A DNA stretch of 44,118 nt from Chromera velia (taxonomy: Eukaryota; Sar; Chromeraceae), in NCBI GenBank assembly GCA_018398765.1, contig JAHBMJ010000573.1, forward strand, positions 1 to 44,118. The letters are read 5' to 3'. Both the position numbers and the translations under genes were made by a program. This document shows positions 1-11,523 of the stretch, one piece after another. Each line of letters opens with the position of its first letter. The first letter of the stretch is position 1. The notes under the pieces were generated by a model, which made no database searches, was not told where the DNA came from, and was given only the letters and a program-made list of their open reading frames with translations.

Positions 1-40
1 GAGTGAGTGAGTGAGTGAGTGAGTGAGTGAGTGAGTGTGA

Positions 41-73
<33 letters not shown>

Positions 74-443
74 GATGAATGGAGAGAGTACCTGGGTTGT
101 GTGTGTGCGTGCATTTCTACGTGCATCTGTTTCTGTCAGTGTAAGTAGGTGTGTAAATGGCGAGTGAGTGAGTGAGTGAGTGAGTGAGTGAGTGTGAGTG
201 AGTGAGTGTGTGTGTGTGTGTGTGGATGAATGGAGAGAGTACCTGGGTTGTGTGTGTGCGTGCATTTCTACGTGCATCTGTTTCTGTCAGTGTAAGTAGG
301 TGTGTAAATGGCGAGTGAGTGAGTGAGTGAGTGAGTGAGTGAGTGTGAGTGAGTGAGTGTGTGTGTGTGTGTGTGGATGAATGGAGAGAGTACCTGGGTT
401 GTGTGTGTGCGTGCATTTCTACGTGCATCTGTTTCTGTCAGTG
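1..443. repeat. 151-bp minisatellite built on GAGT/GT microsatellite
   Basis: The segment GGATGAATGGAGAGAG recurs at 73, 224 and 375, exactly 151 bp apart. Each unit joins a (GAGT)n/(GT)n tract to a unique part ending TGTTTCTGTCAGTG. The third copy diverges after about 443. The left edge is cut by the window. The open frames read through it are repeat artefacts (His/Thr/Ser on one strand). Confidence 0.95.
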
Positions 444-2727
444 CTTAGTTGTGCGAATGGTTAGCGTGGATTTTTCTTGCTTGCTTGATGCATGTGCATG
501 CATGGCCTTCCTAGATGCTGCTGCTTCCAGCGTTGTCATTCTGTGCATGCATGCGAAGTGTTCCTTCATGGTTTTCCTTCCACGATTCTGCTGCTGATGG
601 CGCCGCTTCTTGTTTTGCCTGCATTTCTCCTCGCGGCTTGAGTTTCTGCGTACCTTCGCATAGCTGTTTATTTTTGTCACGGTCTGTATACTTGGACGAG
701 TGTATCTGGGTGTCACCTTGCATAGACGAGTTTGCCGAAGGGGCGAGGGGGCTACTGCCTGCCCGTGGATTGCCCTTGCGAGCTTGCATGTCTCAGCTCT
801 GCTTGTTTGTGAGGAAAGTGGGGGCTGGATGTTTGATATAGTAAGGACGCGTCCGCCATTCTGCAATTTTGTACATGTCTAAATGTTCTTGCTTCGAACC
901 GATTTTTTTGCAGGGTCTGAAGGACAAGCATGGCAACGAAATTCACCGGCTTCTTTACAATAAAGGCATATGAAAAAATTAAAAAAATCATTTTCCTCGA
1001 TCATGAATAGCATCGCAACTCGAATTAAATTGACTTGAAAATAACTTGGAATGCATGACTTTGCATCTCCTCATCTCCATATATGCAAAACAGCAATGAA
1101 ATTAAGTGAATTGAAGTTTAAAAATCGTTTATTTAAAGTCTGCATGTATGAAGTTTGTATAGAATTTTACTTACTTATAAATTTTTTAGCTTGACACCAT
1201 CTTGTCTAGTAATCTTACATATATAAAAAAATTAAGTCATTAATTATTTGACGTTTCAAAGTTGTAAATTGTAGGTATCCTGTCATATTGATTACCGATT
1301 TATACTATTTTTAGTTCTCTTTAGTTCTCCTTTAAGAGTCTTTTTCGGAAAGTTATTTTTTCTAGAAATTGATCTATCGCAGAATGCCCTCCATTTATGT
1401 TCATTCATGCATTAGACATGCATGCAAGCAGAGCATCCGTCCGAGCGGTTCTCTACCCTTTCTTGCTGCAAGTTTCTCTGCCTTTCTCTTTCTTGCCAGT
1501 TGCATACGATCAAGATGGCTTGCTCGTGTGAAGTGCACAATGAACACTTTTACTCATCAAAGAGCTCACCGCCCGGTATAAAACACCGGTGAAGTTCGAC
1601 ATGCATAGGTATGCTAGGAGCTAGAAAGTCAGAGCACCGTAAAAACCCTAGGGCGGCTTGACAATACGACTGGGCCGCAGCAATCGATCAGCGAAATACG
1701 GGAAAACGAACTCCGCGGTGGCATGCTCAAGCGGAAGCACGGCTTTTACTGCATGGTCTCCGCGCGCGCAAAGCGCGCGAACTCAATTGGTTTTGTCCTA
1801 GCTGGGTCCTCTTTTTGTGTTCGTGTGTGAGGACCTGACTGCATGCATGAATATATGCCCATTTCAATTATAAGCTATATATCTGCATGTTAATTGCACT
1901 ATTTGCCTCTTCAGGCGTGCTGCATCCTCAGCATACAGATTATGCTGCTGTCCAGCAAGTCACAGGCTCACAGGACTTCATGCATTCAGAGCTGTTTTAG
2001 ACGGTCGATACAGATCCCATTGAATAACTTGTGCACCTCTGTCCCCGCTCTACCGACACCTCTCCAGATCTCAAGCGATCAAAGCGTGTCAGCTGGTGAG
2101 AAAGTCGCTCGGCGAGCAGCTTTCTAGACTCCAACAAGATCTATTCAGAGACCAGTGCCCAGGAGAGAAGGAGGTCTTGGCACCGCAATCATGCAAACGT
2201 GAGTTGTCGAGGTTCCTGCATGGTTCATTTTTTCCTGGTGAGGTTCACAAAGAAGCACAAGAAATCAGCAGCGAAAAAACCAAAATGGGGCAGGAGCTTG
2301 GGTGGAAACGAAAACAAGATCTGGAAGAATGGAATCAGGACAGAGATGAGGCGTTCAGCTGGAGAAATGCGTGAGGGTATTTGAAGAGAGACGAGTTGTA
2401 TACATGCCAATATATACACAGTGAAGCCTGCATGCGATTGAGAGATGTTGAGAAAGTTGTAAGATACAGACAAGCAAAGTGGCTGCCATCAGAATCTTCT
2501 TTGGCGATGCCTGCTCTGACTTCTGCAGAGGAGAAGACCACCCAGACGCAACGACGGAAACATCGCCTGAGACAGTCTTCCCAGAGACCCATGCAGACGA
2601 TGAGCTGCTTTTGCGAGCGCATGCTCATCTCCTCAGCATCTCCATTCTGTCCACAGAGGAGGGGAGGGTGACGTTCCGGGGTCCGGGGGGAGAGGGAGAG
2701 TTCAGTGCCTGAGAGACAATAATAACA
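444..2727. other. No gene recognised; AT-rich centre; possible 5' exons of the RING gene
   Basis: Positions 960-1370 are strongly AT-rich with no usable open frame. TGCATGCA octamers lie at 495, 544, 1419 and 1840. Two short + strand frames near 2381-2712 look partly coding; one (2479-2712) is acidic and in the same frame as the long reading frame that follows, separated from it by one TGA at 2710-2712. They could be 5' exons of that gene, but I see no convincing start or splice pair. Confidence 0.5.
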
Positions 2728-5441
2728 GTGTTAGAGTATGTAACTGGCAGTTTGGGACAACCATGGGACGCTGTGACGATCGGTCTGTTCCGATGGATGC
2801 GGGCAGACTTTAGGAATCATCCTGAACGCCCTGCTAACGGGATGCCTGTGGGGCACGTAGACCTTGACCTTTTCCTTAAGAAGGCCTTGGAGGACTGTGC
2901 AGAGTTGGAAAAGAATGGAATAGACATACAAGCGCCAATGTTTGCGGAAACGCCGCTGAGAGAGCTCATTCAAAAAGGAGGTCAGTTACTCATGGCCTTG
3001 GGAGATTTTGTTTTTTCAGGCAACGAAGCATGGGGAATCACATTGTGGTGCATTGCTTCTGAGAAAGGGAGAGAGCCCGAATGCTGGTGTCAAGAGATTC
3101 TGGCACAGGACCTCACACTAGAAAACCCCAATTCCCCCCCAGGGCACATGAAGACAGCCTTCTGGAACCGCCCCTTGCAAGAGAGGTTCTATGAATCAAA
3201 GCCACAGAACAGAGCTTCCGTAGGCCCGCAACAGAAGAAGCATGGTCCCTACTGCCTGGCAGTTGCCGAAAGGTGCTTAGACAAAAACCACCTGAGCCCC
3301 ATTTCCATTCGTCTGGTAGAGGCTGAATCGGAGGCGTCAAGTTCTAATCCGGAACAGTCTCAGAGTGATGACGGCGGCCCAGCCTGGTTTGTGTGCAACC
3401 CAGATGCCGGCAAGTGGATCAGGTGGGTCCGGGACCTCCAACTAGCCCTGAACAATTTTGCAGTCACAGGAGAGTTGCCTCGTCGTGGGGAGGTCATTCT
3501 CAGCGCAATCTTTCGGGAACAAAAGAAAGGGGCACATATTTTGCACCAGCTAGCTTTCAAGCGCATCATCCCTTTCGCAGCCCCCCTTATGTCCCGCCTG
3601 CCCATTAAAGAAAATTTCCGGACAGACTTTACCGATCGCAATAGTCCCCTATTTGCACCATGGAAAGAACAGACACCACCCGACATCTGGAATGCCGAGC
3701 TCCATCTCGAGCTTTTCCAGAGCGCCGTCCCTCCACACCATATAGGACTCATGGGGGCGTATCACTCCTTAGGACTCAATGGTATTCGCTGCCCAGGGGC
3801 CCTCCTCCCAGGAGCTCTGAGCTACTTTCCACTCTGCAACCCATCGTTCGAGATTCTGCTTGCATACGTCTTTTGTGATTTCTACCTCGGGGGCTTCCGA
3901 CCTCCTCTGATCTCCCTGTTTGACTCACCAGCAGACGGTACGTTTGCAGCCTTCCTCCGTCAGAAGTTACAGGGGGTGGGGGGGACGGAAATCCAGACGG
4001 TTCCTCGGGACCATACTGTGAGTGTCCCTTTCTTCGGGATGACGAAGGAGGAGGCCGAGAGACAAAAGGAAGTAACACAGGATGATGTGTCACTGGCGTT
4101 GTTGATGGCCGGTGGTGTGGAGATGGTTACTGAGTATGCAGAGAGAGTCGCTCACACTGACCATAACCACACAACCGTTCGCATGCGCCCCCTCACAGAG
4201 CATTCCCGGGCCCCCTGGCAGAGTCAAGACACACAAAGCGCTCGGCCAGCCGCAGAAGTCCTGGGGGAAATCAAGAAAATGCGAATAGAGGGCGATACGC
4301 TCCTGCAGAGACGCAGGTACATGCCCGCTGCCCGACGTTTCGCAGATGCTCTAGAGTTGCTCAGGGTAATACCCACCCCCACACCCGACGTATTCAAGAT
4401 GGGCGGCGTCCTCCTCGCCAACCGAATTGAAGCCCTTTATCAGTTTTGTATTCGGCCGAATCGCGACCGTGCAATGGCGCGAAGGCTGTCCGATGAGATG
4501 GCAAGCGGTATCAATCATCTGCTCGAAGACGCTTTGACTGCTTCCGGGCCCCCCGGCACAACTTTTATATGGAGAGGCTACCTCTCGAGGGAGGTGATTG
4601 AAAAGGTCCAGAAACTTTCAGATCACGTTCACAAGCTGAGAGAAGAGGTTTTTGGGAGCGACACTCCCGGGTTTGCCGCCAGTGTGCAGACACAACAGCA
4701 GCAATCGAGCCACTCACAGCGGGGGGGGGCGCAACAGCAAAGGAGATATCACCAACGTCAGGGAGGAAAAAAGAAAAAGCGGAAAGGGGGTCAGAGAGGA
4801 GGAGGACAAAGAGGCCCTCGGCCTGAGGGGCAGACAGTCGAGTCAGAGCAGGAGGAAGGTCGAGATCCATTTTCAGCCTTAGCCTCAGCCTTGGCCTCAG
4901 CTGCAGGCACTTGCAGCGTGACCACAACCGATTCCCCCCCCACTGTGTTGAGCTCAGTGATCCTTTCCGGTAGTCAGTTAAAAGACTACACTCCAGCTCT
5001 GTACCTGAATGAAGACGACGACATTTGCCCCAGCTGCTGCCGCGAGTTTGCGACCGAGCTTTCCGAGGCTGACGTCACCGTCTTCCCCTGCAGCCACGCC
5101 TGCTGCGTCCCCTGCTTTCAAAAAAAATTGTCAAGTGGGCCAGAGAGACACGAGCCAAAGTGGCCACCTGCCCCACTTGTCGTGCCGACGTGCCACGCAG
5201 CCTTTCCCGTGAGCTGATTGAACGAATTGCCGAAGAGACCCCGGCTCTGCTCGAGGTCTTAGCTCGGTTACCGTTGTCAGAAGAGGAGGGGTACGCGAAT
5301 GCAGTCAGGTTGTTAGAACAGTTTGACGGAGACGCGGGGCTTGTGCAAAAGGCCCTGCAGGATTTGGTGCTTTTTTCTGAGAGCATGCAACAGTGGCAGG
5401 GGAAGACTCATGAGGGGAATGCGGTGTGGCGACTGACGTGA
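2728..5441 (+). CDS. TPR-like / basic / C3HC4 RING-finger protein, putative E3 ubiquitin ligase, needing a -1 frameshift
   Basis: A single open frame runs to a stop at 5215-5217 (829 codons from 2728; first ATG at 2797). The residues before that ATG also look coding, so an upstream exon joined near 2727 (sequence aataacag) is possible. I do not recognise the first 500 residues. Residues about 510-560 resemble a TPR-like helical repeat. Residues about 665-710 are Gln- then Lys/Arg/Gly-rich. A RING of C3HC4 type begins at C767-x2-C770, then C788-x-H790-x2-C793-x2-C796. The last pair, CPTC, lies at 5169-5180 in the -1 frame, which stays open to 5441; frame 0 has no such pair. The switch falls at an A8 run (5120-5127). 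RING proteins bind E2 enzymes and zinc; a ligase role is inferred from the domain alone. The gene has no introns, unlike its neighbour. A sequencing error in A8 is the main alternative to recoding. Confidence 0.75.
5120..5179 (+). promoter_or_regulatory. Candidate -1 ribosomal frameshift site: A AAA AAA plus stem-loop
   Basis: Frame-0 codons are caa aaa aaa ttg, giving the heptamer A AAA AAA at 5121-5127. After a 4-nt spacer, CAAGTGGG (5132-5139) can pair perfectly with CCCACTTG (5172-5179), and the loop itself holds the palindrome GTGGCCAC. Slipping back one base gives a frame that supplies the missing RING CPTC motif. Heptamer, short spacer and stem is the known layout of -1 frameshift signals. 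Whether it is used is inference. Confidence 0.5.
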
Positions 5442-6984
5442 GGTTCCTAATGCCCTACAGGAAGAGGGGATCTGCGGAGGAGGTCTTCGGGAGCTTCTCC
5501 TTTGACTCGGGGCCTGTGCACTTCGTCGTGGCCAACTCAGAGATGGACGGCAGATACCCTTGGTCAGTCTCTTAGACTCAGAGAGTCACGGAGTGACAAG
5601 CAAAGAGATACATACGTACGTGCGCTTTCGCACCCACACATTCAAAGACGCATGCAGGTTGGGGGGGCAGGGGCTGGAAGGGTGCGTTCCTGATGTGTAC
5701 CTGCTGAATGAGATGCGGTCGTATGGGCCGGGTTTTCTATACCTGCATGTGTTTATTTCCTTTAGGTCCGAGCTAACTCTGTGGCTGGAAGGAGACCTGA
5801 GGGCAGTGGACAGAGAGCGCACTCCCTGGGTCGTCATTCTGATGCACAGGCCTGTGTGGAGTGGAAAGTGCACGCCGAACGAAGCCTTCAAAGCCCTGGA
5901 GGCCGTCTTTCTCAGGTCAGGCTGAAAAAGGGAGGGCAGCTGTTGTGACCCCTGAAGCGTCAAGAGAAGGATCGGCGAGAGAAGAGAAGAGTGACCTTCA
6001 GGCAGAAGGGGCTCGGTGCTTCTGCTTGTGGGAGGCATCATACATGCCTTGTTGCTTGCGCTTGCGTCTTTCCCATTGGATTTTTAGTTTGTCTGGGGAC
6101 CCACAAACAGAGAGAGTGCACGTTTGTAAGAAAGACGAGAGACCACTCAGCCCGGATGTTGTCATGAGTCCGTACTCTCCCCCTCCCTTTTTTTGGCCTG
6201 CCTCTTTCTTTCTTTCTTTCTTTCATTCATTCATTCTTTCTTTGTTTCTTTCTTTCTTTCTTTTTCTTTCTTTCTTTCTTTCTTTCATTCATTCATTCAT
6301 TCATTCATTCTTTCTTTCTTTCTTTTCTTCCTTTAATTTTTTTGTTCTTTCTTTCTTTCTTTCTTTCTTTCTTTCCTTCTTTCTTTCTTTCTTTCTTTCT
6401 TTCCTTCCTTCCTTCCTTCCTTCTTTCTTTCTTTCTTTCTTTGTTTATTTTTCTTTCTTTCTTTCTTTCTTTCTTTCTTTTTTTTTTTTCTTTCTTTCTT
6501 TCTTTCATTCATTCATTCTTTCTTTCCTTCTTTCTTTCTTTCTTTCTTTCTTTCTTTCCTTCTTTCTTTCTTTCTTTCTTTCATTCATTCATTCTTTCTT
6601 TCTTTCTTTCTTTCTTTAATTTTTTTGTTCTTTCTTTCTTTCTTTCTTTCTTTCTTTCCTTCTTTCTTTCTTTCTTTCTTTCTTTCTTTTCTTTCTTTCT
6701 TTCTTTCTTTTCTTTCTTTCTTTCTTTCTTTCTTTCTTTCCTTATATCCTGAAGCTTCCGAGTGGACCTCTGCGTGTACGGGCACCACCACTACGCTGAG
6801 GCCAGCTGTCCCCTCAGGGGAGGGAAGTGCGTGAGCAAGGAACAGAGGGAGAAAGAGAAAGACATGTGGGACGGGCCTGTCCATATTCTGGTCAGGACGA
6901 GTGCGTAAATAGACGAGTGAGTGAGGTGGCTGTGAATCACTAAGAAGACACTATACCTCGATCTGCTGGTCTAACTCTATCTGT

Positions 6985-7025
<41 letters not shown>

Positions 7026-7766
7026 ACACATTCCTCCTTGCCCTCTCTCCGAGGGTCGGCTGAAGAGTCGATCCAATTTTTGGTGATTCTGAGGGATTTA
7101 CATATCAACCCGTCTGTCGGTTTTGCTTTATTTTTCATCAAACTGTTCTGTCATTTCTCCGAAGTTGCAAGCTTTGGGTTTATTTCTCGATCTTCATGTT
7201 TGTTAATTGCCATGATGCAGATCGGTCACGGAGGGCACAACCTAGGGACTCTGCCGGACCCCTTCCCGGAGTTCTCCAAATGGCACGCGAGGGAGTGGGG
7301 GTTCGCAACGCTGGAGGCATTCAACAGCTCTGCCATGGAGGTCAGCACAGCAGACAAAAAGACAGGCAATCAGAGAGAGGGGGGGGGGGGGAAAAAGAGG
7401 ACAGAGCGCGGGAGTGAAGAAGGGAAACGGGAAGAGCCTCAGGGGGAGGGAAAGCGGTTGTAGGTAGCTTCGAGTCTGTGGATGAGTCTCATGCGTCAAG
7501 TTTCAAAACCTCCCTCACACCAATACAAATACCACATCAAATACCTTTAACTTTTCTTGCAGGTGACGTTTTGGGGGGATGGACCCTTGGATAACCCCCC
7601 TCCGCGTCGGCACTCTCTATGGATCAAGCGAAGAGAGGGGGTGCCCAGAGTCCCCAGAAGTCACTGGTGGCCCTGGGAGACTGCTGACTCTGCTCTGCTA
7701 CTGGGTGCTCGGGCGGATGCAGAAGGCTTCCCATCATCCTCTATCGTCACAGCTGCTACCGAATGA
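5400..7766 (+). CDS. Purple acid phosphatase, C-terminal half (5'-truncated), five exons
   Basis: Exons by splice sites and phase: about 5400-5562, 5766-5915, 6755-6890, 7221-7340 and 7563-7766 (stop TGA). They read in order: EDS-TGA-GECGV, RFLMP, DSGPVHFVVANSEMD; then LTLWLEGDLRAVDRERTPWV and HRPVW; then VDLCVYGHHHYAEASCP; then IGHGGHNLG; then VTFWGDGPLDNP. This is the order of a plant-type purple acid phosphatase, a dinuclear metallophosphoesterase that hydrolyses phosphate esters and is often secreted. The metal-ligand histidines of MHRP and GHHH are kept; the usual Arg after H-x-Y-E is lost. The DxD, GDxxY and GNHE exons expected upstream are not seen; the RING gene lies there instead. 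All four introns start GTCAG. In-frame TGA at 5411-5413 replaces the second Gly codon of DSGGECGV. It may be a truncated pseudogene; the intact downstream exons argue for recent decay or a missed upstream part. Confidence 0.83.
6204..6741 (+). repeat. About 540-bp (TTTC)n tract with TTCC and ATTC variants inside phosphatase intron 2
   Basis: The + strand is almost pure pyrimidine apart from ATTC, TTTG and AATTTT interruptions. It ends 13 bp before the 3' splice site (gaag|CTTC, exon from 6755). The long Phe/Leu/Ser frames across it are repeat artefacts. Confidence 0.97.
6988..7030. repeat. (CA)n microsatellite in phosphatase intron 3
   Basis: An uninterrupted CA run followed by TACACACACA, inside the intron 6891-7220. 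Confidence 0.95.
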
Positions 7767-10557
7767 GAACGGGGCTTCATGCAACCACAATTAAAGGGAC
7801 TGCGGCAGGCTCACCGTAGATTCCGAACTAGATTTCAATCGCACATTCCTTTCGTTCAGGCCTGGGATGGGAGTCTCCGATTTTCCATGCTGAAGCGGGG
7901 CTAGGTGCCGAGTCAGTGGCTACACCGTTGGCTGAGCCCGGCTGCCGTCGATCGTACTAGTAGAACATTGCATGCATGAATTATCATGAGTTGCTGCATT
8001 GCGCAAACTCGCGCGGTGCCAGTTGAATGGATACAAGTCATTATCAAAGTAAAACATTATTTGCCATCTTTGAAATGTGTATATTGATTATATTGAAATT
8101 GTGTTGCTATACTACGAGTCTACGATGCTAATTTTGATGGAACTTCATTGTTTATCATTGTAACTTCAAAAAATTATTGAATTGAAGCATATTAAGGTAG
8201 ATATAGCTGGTCCAGGCATTTTAGAATAATTTTCATGACTCAGGCAGCCGAGTCAGGCTAATATAATCGATGAAAAACTTTATTTAGAATGTTTTTTATC
8301 TTTTCACCCTGATAGTCTACGTGTGCCGAATCTAGGTGCCGAATATATAAAAAAAAATTGAAGTAACAAATTTAGTTGTATCTTTAGGTTACAAACTCAT
8401 ATATATATATATATATATATCCATATATATATGTATATATTGTTAAAGTTACAATTAATGAAGAAAGAATATAGGATTCCAGACAAGTTGAACGGAGAAA
8501 TACTAGAGGGGCAGCGTACTAAAGATTTTTGGTAATCCAGTTACATTAGGCGGCTGACCCCCTCCTCCCCTCCCCCCTCATCATCATCATTCACCGATTA
8601 TTCATCATCGCTATCGGCCCATAAATGAGCGTCTAACATTTGGCTGGTTCAATACGCAGCTGGACACACTGCTAGAGCAGTCTTTTCCTACAAAGGAAGA
8701 TAATACAGGCAGAAACGGCTTTCTTGTGATGGCCACTCACTGAATTCCCGCGGCAAAGCAGAGTGGTCTTAAATCTTCCTCTTTCTACCTAGTCTTTCTA
8801 CTGAAATCTAGCTTAATCAGAAGAAAGAAGAGCCAGAGAACCTTCATTCTGATAGGCTAAGTTAGGTTGCGCCCTTTCACCTTCATATGTACCTCACCCC
8901 AAAGCTCCTTCTAGCCTGCCTGTTTTGAGGCAGACGGTGGTAGAATGACGGAGATGGCTGAAAAGACGGGCAAAAACGGTGGCCTGGCTTGGCTTTGTCC
9001 CCAATCCACGAACCACTAAGTCTTCCCAAAAAGGGAGAAAACCTCATCCGTCTGACCCCATCGCCAGTGTTTCATACTCAGCGTGCGTACACGCCAACTG
9101 CTTGTGCTGTCTAACTGCAGGTTGGTGAGGAACCCTTAAAAACTGGCGTCTGTTCCCCAGGCAGGTTTGCAGAACTGCCAAAAACTGCTTCCCGTCTCCT
9201 TCTTCATCTTTCTTCATCTTCTTCCTCAAATGTAAGCGCTCTCTTCCTTCTGGCCAAAAGTTTTCAGAACGGCATCGTGTAGAAGTGAGACTTGCTTCCC
9301 CATCGAACAATGGATGCCAATTGTTGAGCTAAACTGGTTGTTTCACGAGTAAGGAGGCAAACTGTCTGTCGTGGTTGCTTTCAGGCGGTCTCCTCAGGAA
9401 TCGACGGGAGTCGATGCAAAGCTGAGTTAATCTATGGTAAGAAAACGCATTGTGATAGCTCTACGCGACTTGAATTAGTGGAGATGGCTGATACGTTTGC
9501 CTCCCCCCTTTTATTATTTAATTTGATAACCCCTCCCCCTAACCTCCGAGGTTTGATAGAGGTGAGATAAAGAGGGAGGTGCGTTTAATTGCCCAGAGGT
9601 TGACATGAATTGTAACTCCGTTCCCCCCCCCCTTCCCCCCTAACATAACTGGGTTACCAAAAAATTTTAATGCGCTGTCCCAGAGTAAAATATTGATCTA
9701 AAGTACTGTTAGCCTAACCTAGGCCCGCGAGCTGCAGAGAAGCAAATCGCGTTTAGGAGCCAGGTGGCTCATATCGCAAGTAGAGACAGCATGTAAAGGA
9801 TCGATACCACCAACATTCTACTACTTAGCCTCCCTGTCTCACTATAAGAAATTTGTAATCAACTCATGAGCGCGCCTTGCCACTTTTCTCTTAATGAAAC
9901 CATTGAGTGACTTCTAGAGTCTCCACCATGGCTCGCTTCCCGAAAACACGCCTGCTAACAAGAGAGCGAACAAAGCGGGCAGGAAAGTAACGAGGGGCGC
10001 GTTTGTGGCAGAAAGTAGGCCGACGAGTAAGACGAGGTGTCCAGTCCTCGACTTATGCATCACTCTTTACCTACGTATCTGATTCACCTTCAAAGAGGGC
10101 TGCGTAAACGAGCCTGTGGGAAGTCTCAAGGAGCAGACAGGTCCTCTTGTCACCCAATGCTCCTCAGTCAAGCAGAAGTCCAAGGAGACAAAAAGCACTT
10201 CCACCACTCATTGCTCTAGCTTGAGCAAACAGGAAGAACATCTACCGCCCTATGGCTTTGCTTATCTCTGAGCAAACAGGAAAAGCATTCATCGCGGTCG
10301 TTTCAACCAAAAGAGATGAAAAGGGGCGCGGTGTTAAGGTTGTCAGCTTGGTAAGTTCGTCTGCTCACAAAGAGACACCAAGACCACACGGTGTTACTCC
10401 TTCCATCTCTCCTAGCATGGTAAAACGATGAGCTAAGGACCATTTTGCAGTAATTTTTGCTCAATCTCATGGCTTCCAATCGAGGGCATTCACTCTCTCT
10501 CCACGTACCCTCTACCCTCAAAAGCTAGAAACATCAGGAAAAAACGTGACGGAAGGT
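7767..10557. other. Gene-poor stretch; AT-rich with small repeats
   Basis: No frame here looks like protein. It holds a (TA)n run at about 8399-8445, an ATC-rich run near 8577-8600 followed by TATCGGCCCATAA (a similar ATC run and CATCGGCCCATAA recur near 25690-25740), and C-rich runs near 9625-9640. TGCATGCA occurs at 7969. AATTAAAG near 7790 could serve the phosphatase 3' end. Confidence 0.5.
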
Positions 10558-10564
10558 GGAGAAG

Positions 10565-10915
10565 CACTGCTTATTATGCTCAGCACAAGCTGCCTCTCCT
10601 ACTTAATGCTTCAACAGAGTGCACCTCACAACCCTCCCACTCCTCCCTCTTTCTGCTCAGCACACGTTGACTCCCCTACTCAACGCTTCGATGGAGTGCA
10701 CCTCACAACCCTCCCACTCCTCCCTCTGCTCAGTACAAGATGCCTCCCCTATTCAACGCTTCGACAGAGTGCACCTCACAACCCTCCCACTCTTTCCTCT
10801 GCTCAGTACACGCTGCCTCCCCTACTCAACATTTCGACGGAGTGCACCTCATAACCCTCCCACTCCTCCCTCTGCTCAGCACAAGCTGCCTCCCCCACTC
10901 AACGCTTCGACGGAG
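10565..10915. repeat. 73-bp minisatellite, about 4.5 copies
   Basis: GTGCACCTCA recurs at 10620, 10696, 10769 and 10842 (spacings 76, 73, 73). Units carry ACCCTCCCACTCCTCCCTCT and a GCTTCGACGGA-type segment. The rich open frames here are repeat artefacts. Confidence 0.93.
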
Positions 10916-11470
10916 AGCAGGAGTTAGCAACCAAAAAGAGTAGACGGACTCGTAGAGAGAGAGTGGCATAAAACTTGAAGGAGAGCAGGAGTCAGCAACC
11001 AAAAAGAGCAGATGGACTCGTAGAGAGAGAGCGGTACAAAACTTGAAGGAGAGCAGGAGTCAGCAATCAAAAAGAGCAGATGGACTCATAGAGAGAGAGC
11101 GGCACGAAACTCAAAGGAGAGCAGGAGTCAGCAACCAAAAAGAGCAGACAGACTCATAAAGAGAGAGCGACACAAAACTTGAAAGAGAGTAGGAGTCAGC
11201 AACCGAAAAGAACAGACAGATTTGTAAAGAGAGAGTGGTACAAAACTCAAAGGAGAGCACTGTCCGAGGAGTCAGCAACCAAAAAGAGCAGACGGACTCG
11301 TAGAGAAAAGTAGCATAAAACTTGAACGAGGGCAGGAGTTAGCAACCGAAAAGAGCAAATGGACTCGTAGAGAGAGAGGGGCATAAAACTCGAAGGAGAG
11401 TGAGAGCCAGCAATCTAAAACAGCAAACGGACTCGCATTGTTAGTCTTGCAAAGAGAGAGCAGTACGGAA
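10913..11470. repeat. 68-bp minisatellite, about 8 copies
   Basis: GAGAGCAGGAGT-type starts fall at 10913, 10981, 11049, 11117, 11185, 11253, 11328 and 11396. All steps are 68 bp except one of 75. Each unit holds CAGCAACCAAAAAGAGCAGA and an AGAGAGAG run. It begins where the 73-bp array ends. Confidence 0.93.
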
Positions 11471-11523
11471 GGTGCCCATTCCTCCATCTCCCCTCATAGG
11501 AGCAGGACGGGGCAATGCAGGAC

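Noticed and set aside
117..428. His/Thr/Ser-rich frame on the minus strand
   Set aside because: Product of the GAGT/GT minisatellite; the peptide repeats with the 151-bp DNA unit.
5439..5465. GTGAGG..CTACAG as a small intron at the RING/phosphatase border
   Set aside because: It would be only about 22 nt long and would remove RFLMP, a conserved phosphatase motif.
6180..6884. Long Phe/Ser/Leu and Lys/Glu/Arg frames on both strands
   Set aside because: They are translations of the TTTC microsatellite, open in every frame on the + strand because the repeat has no stops.
2728..7766. One fused RING-phosphatase protein
   Set aside because: The two parts are in different frames at the overlap and the phosphatase would lack half its catalytic core; two genes, one truncated, fit better.
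10546..10943. Three overlapping + strand frames with CTSQPSHSS-type repeats
   Set aside because: All three frames are open through the same 73-bp minisatellite, so openness says nothing about coding.
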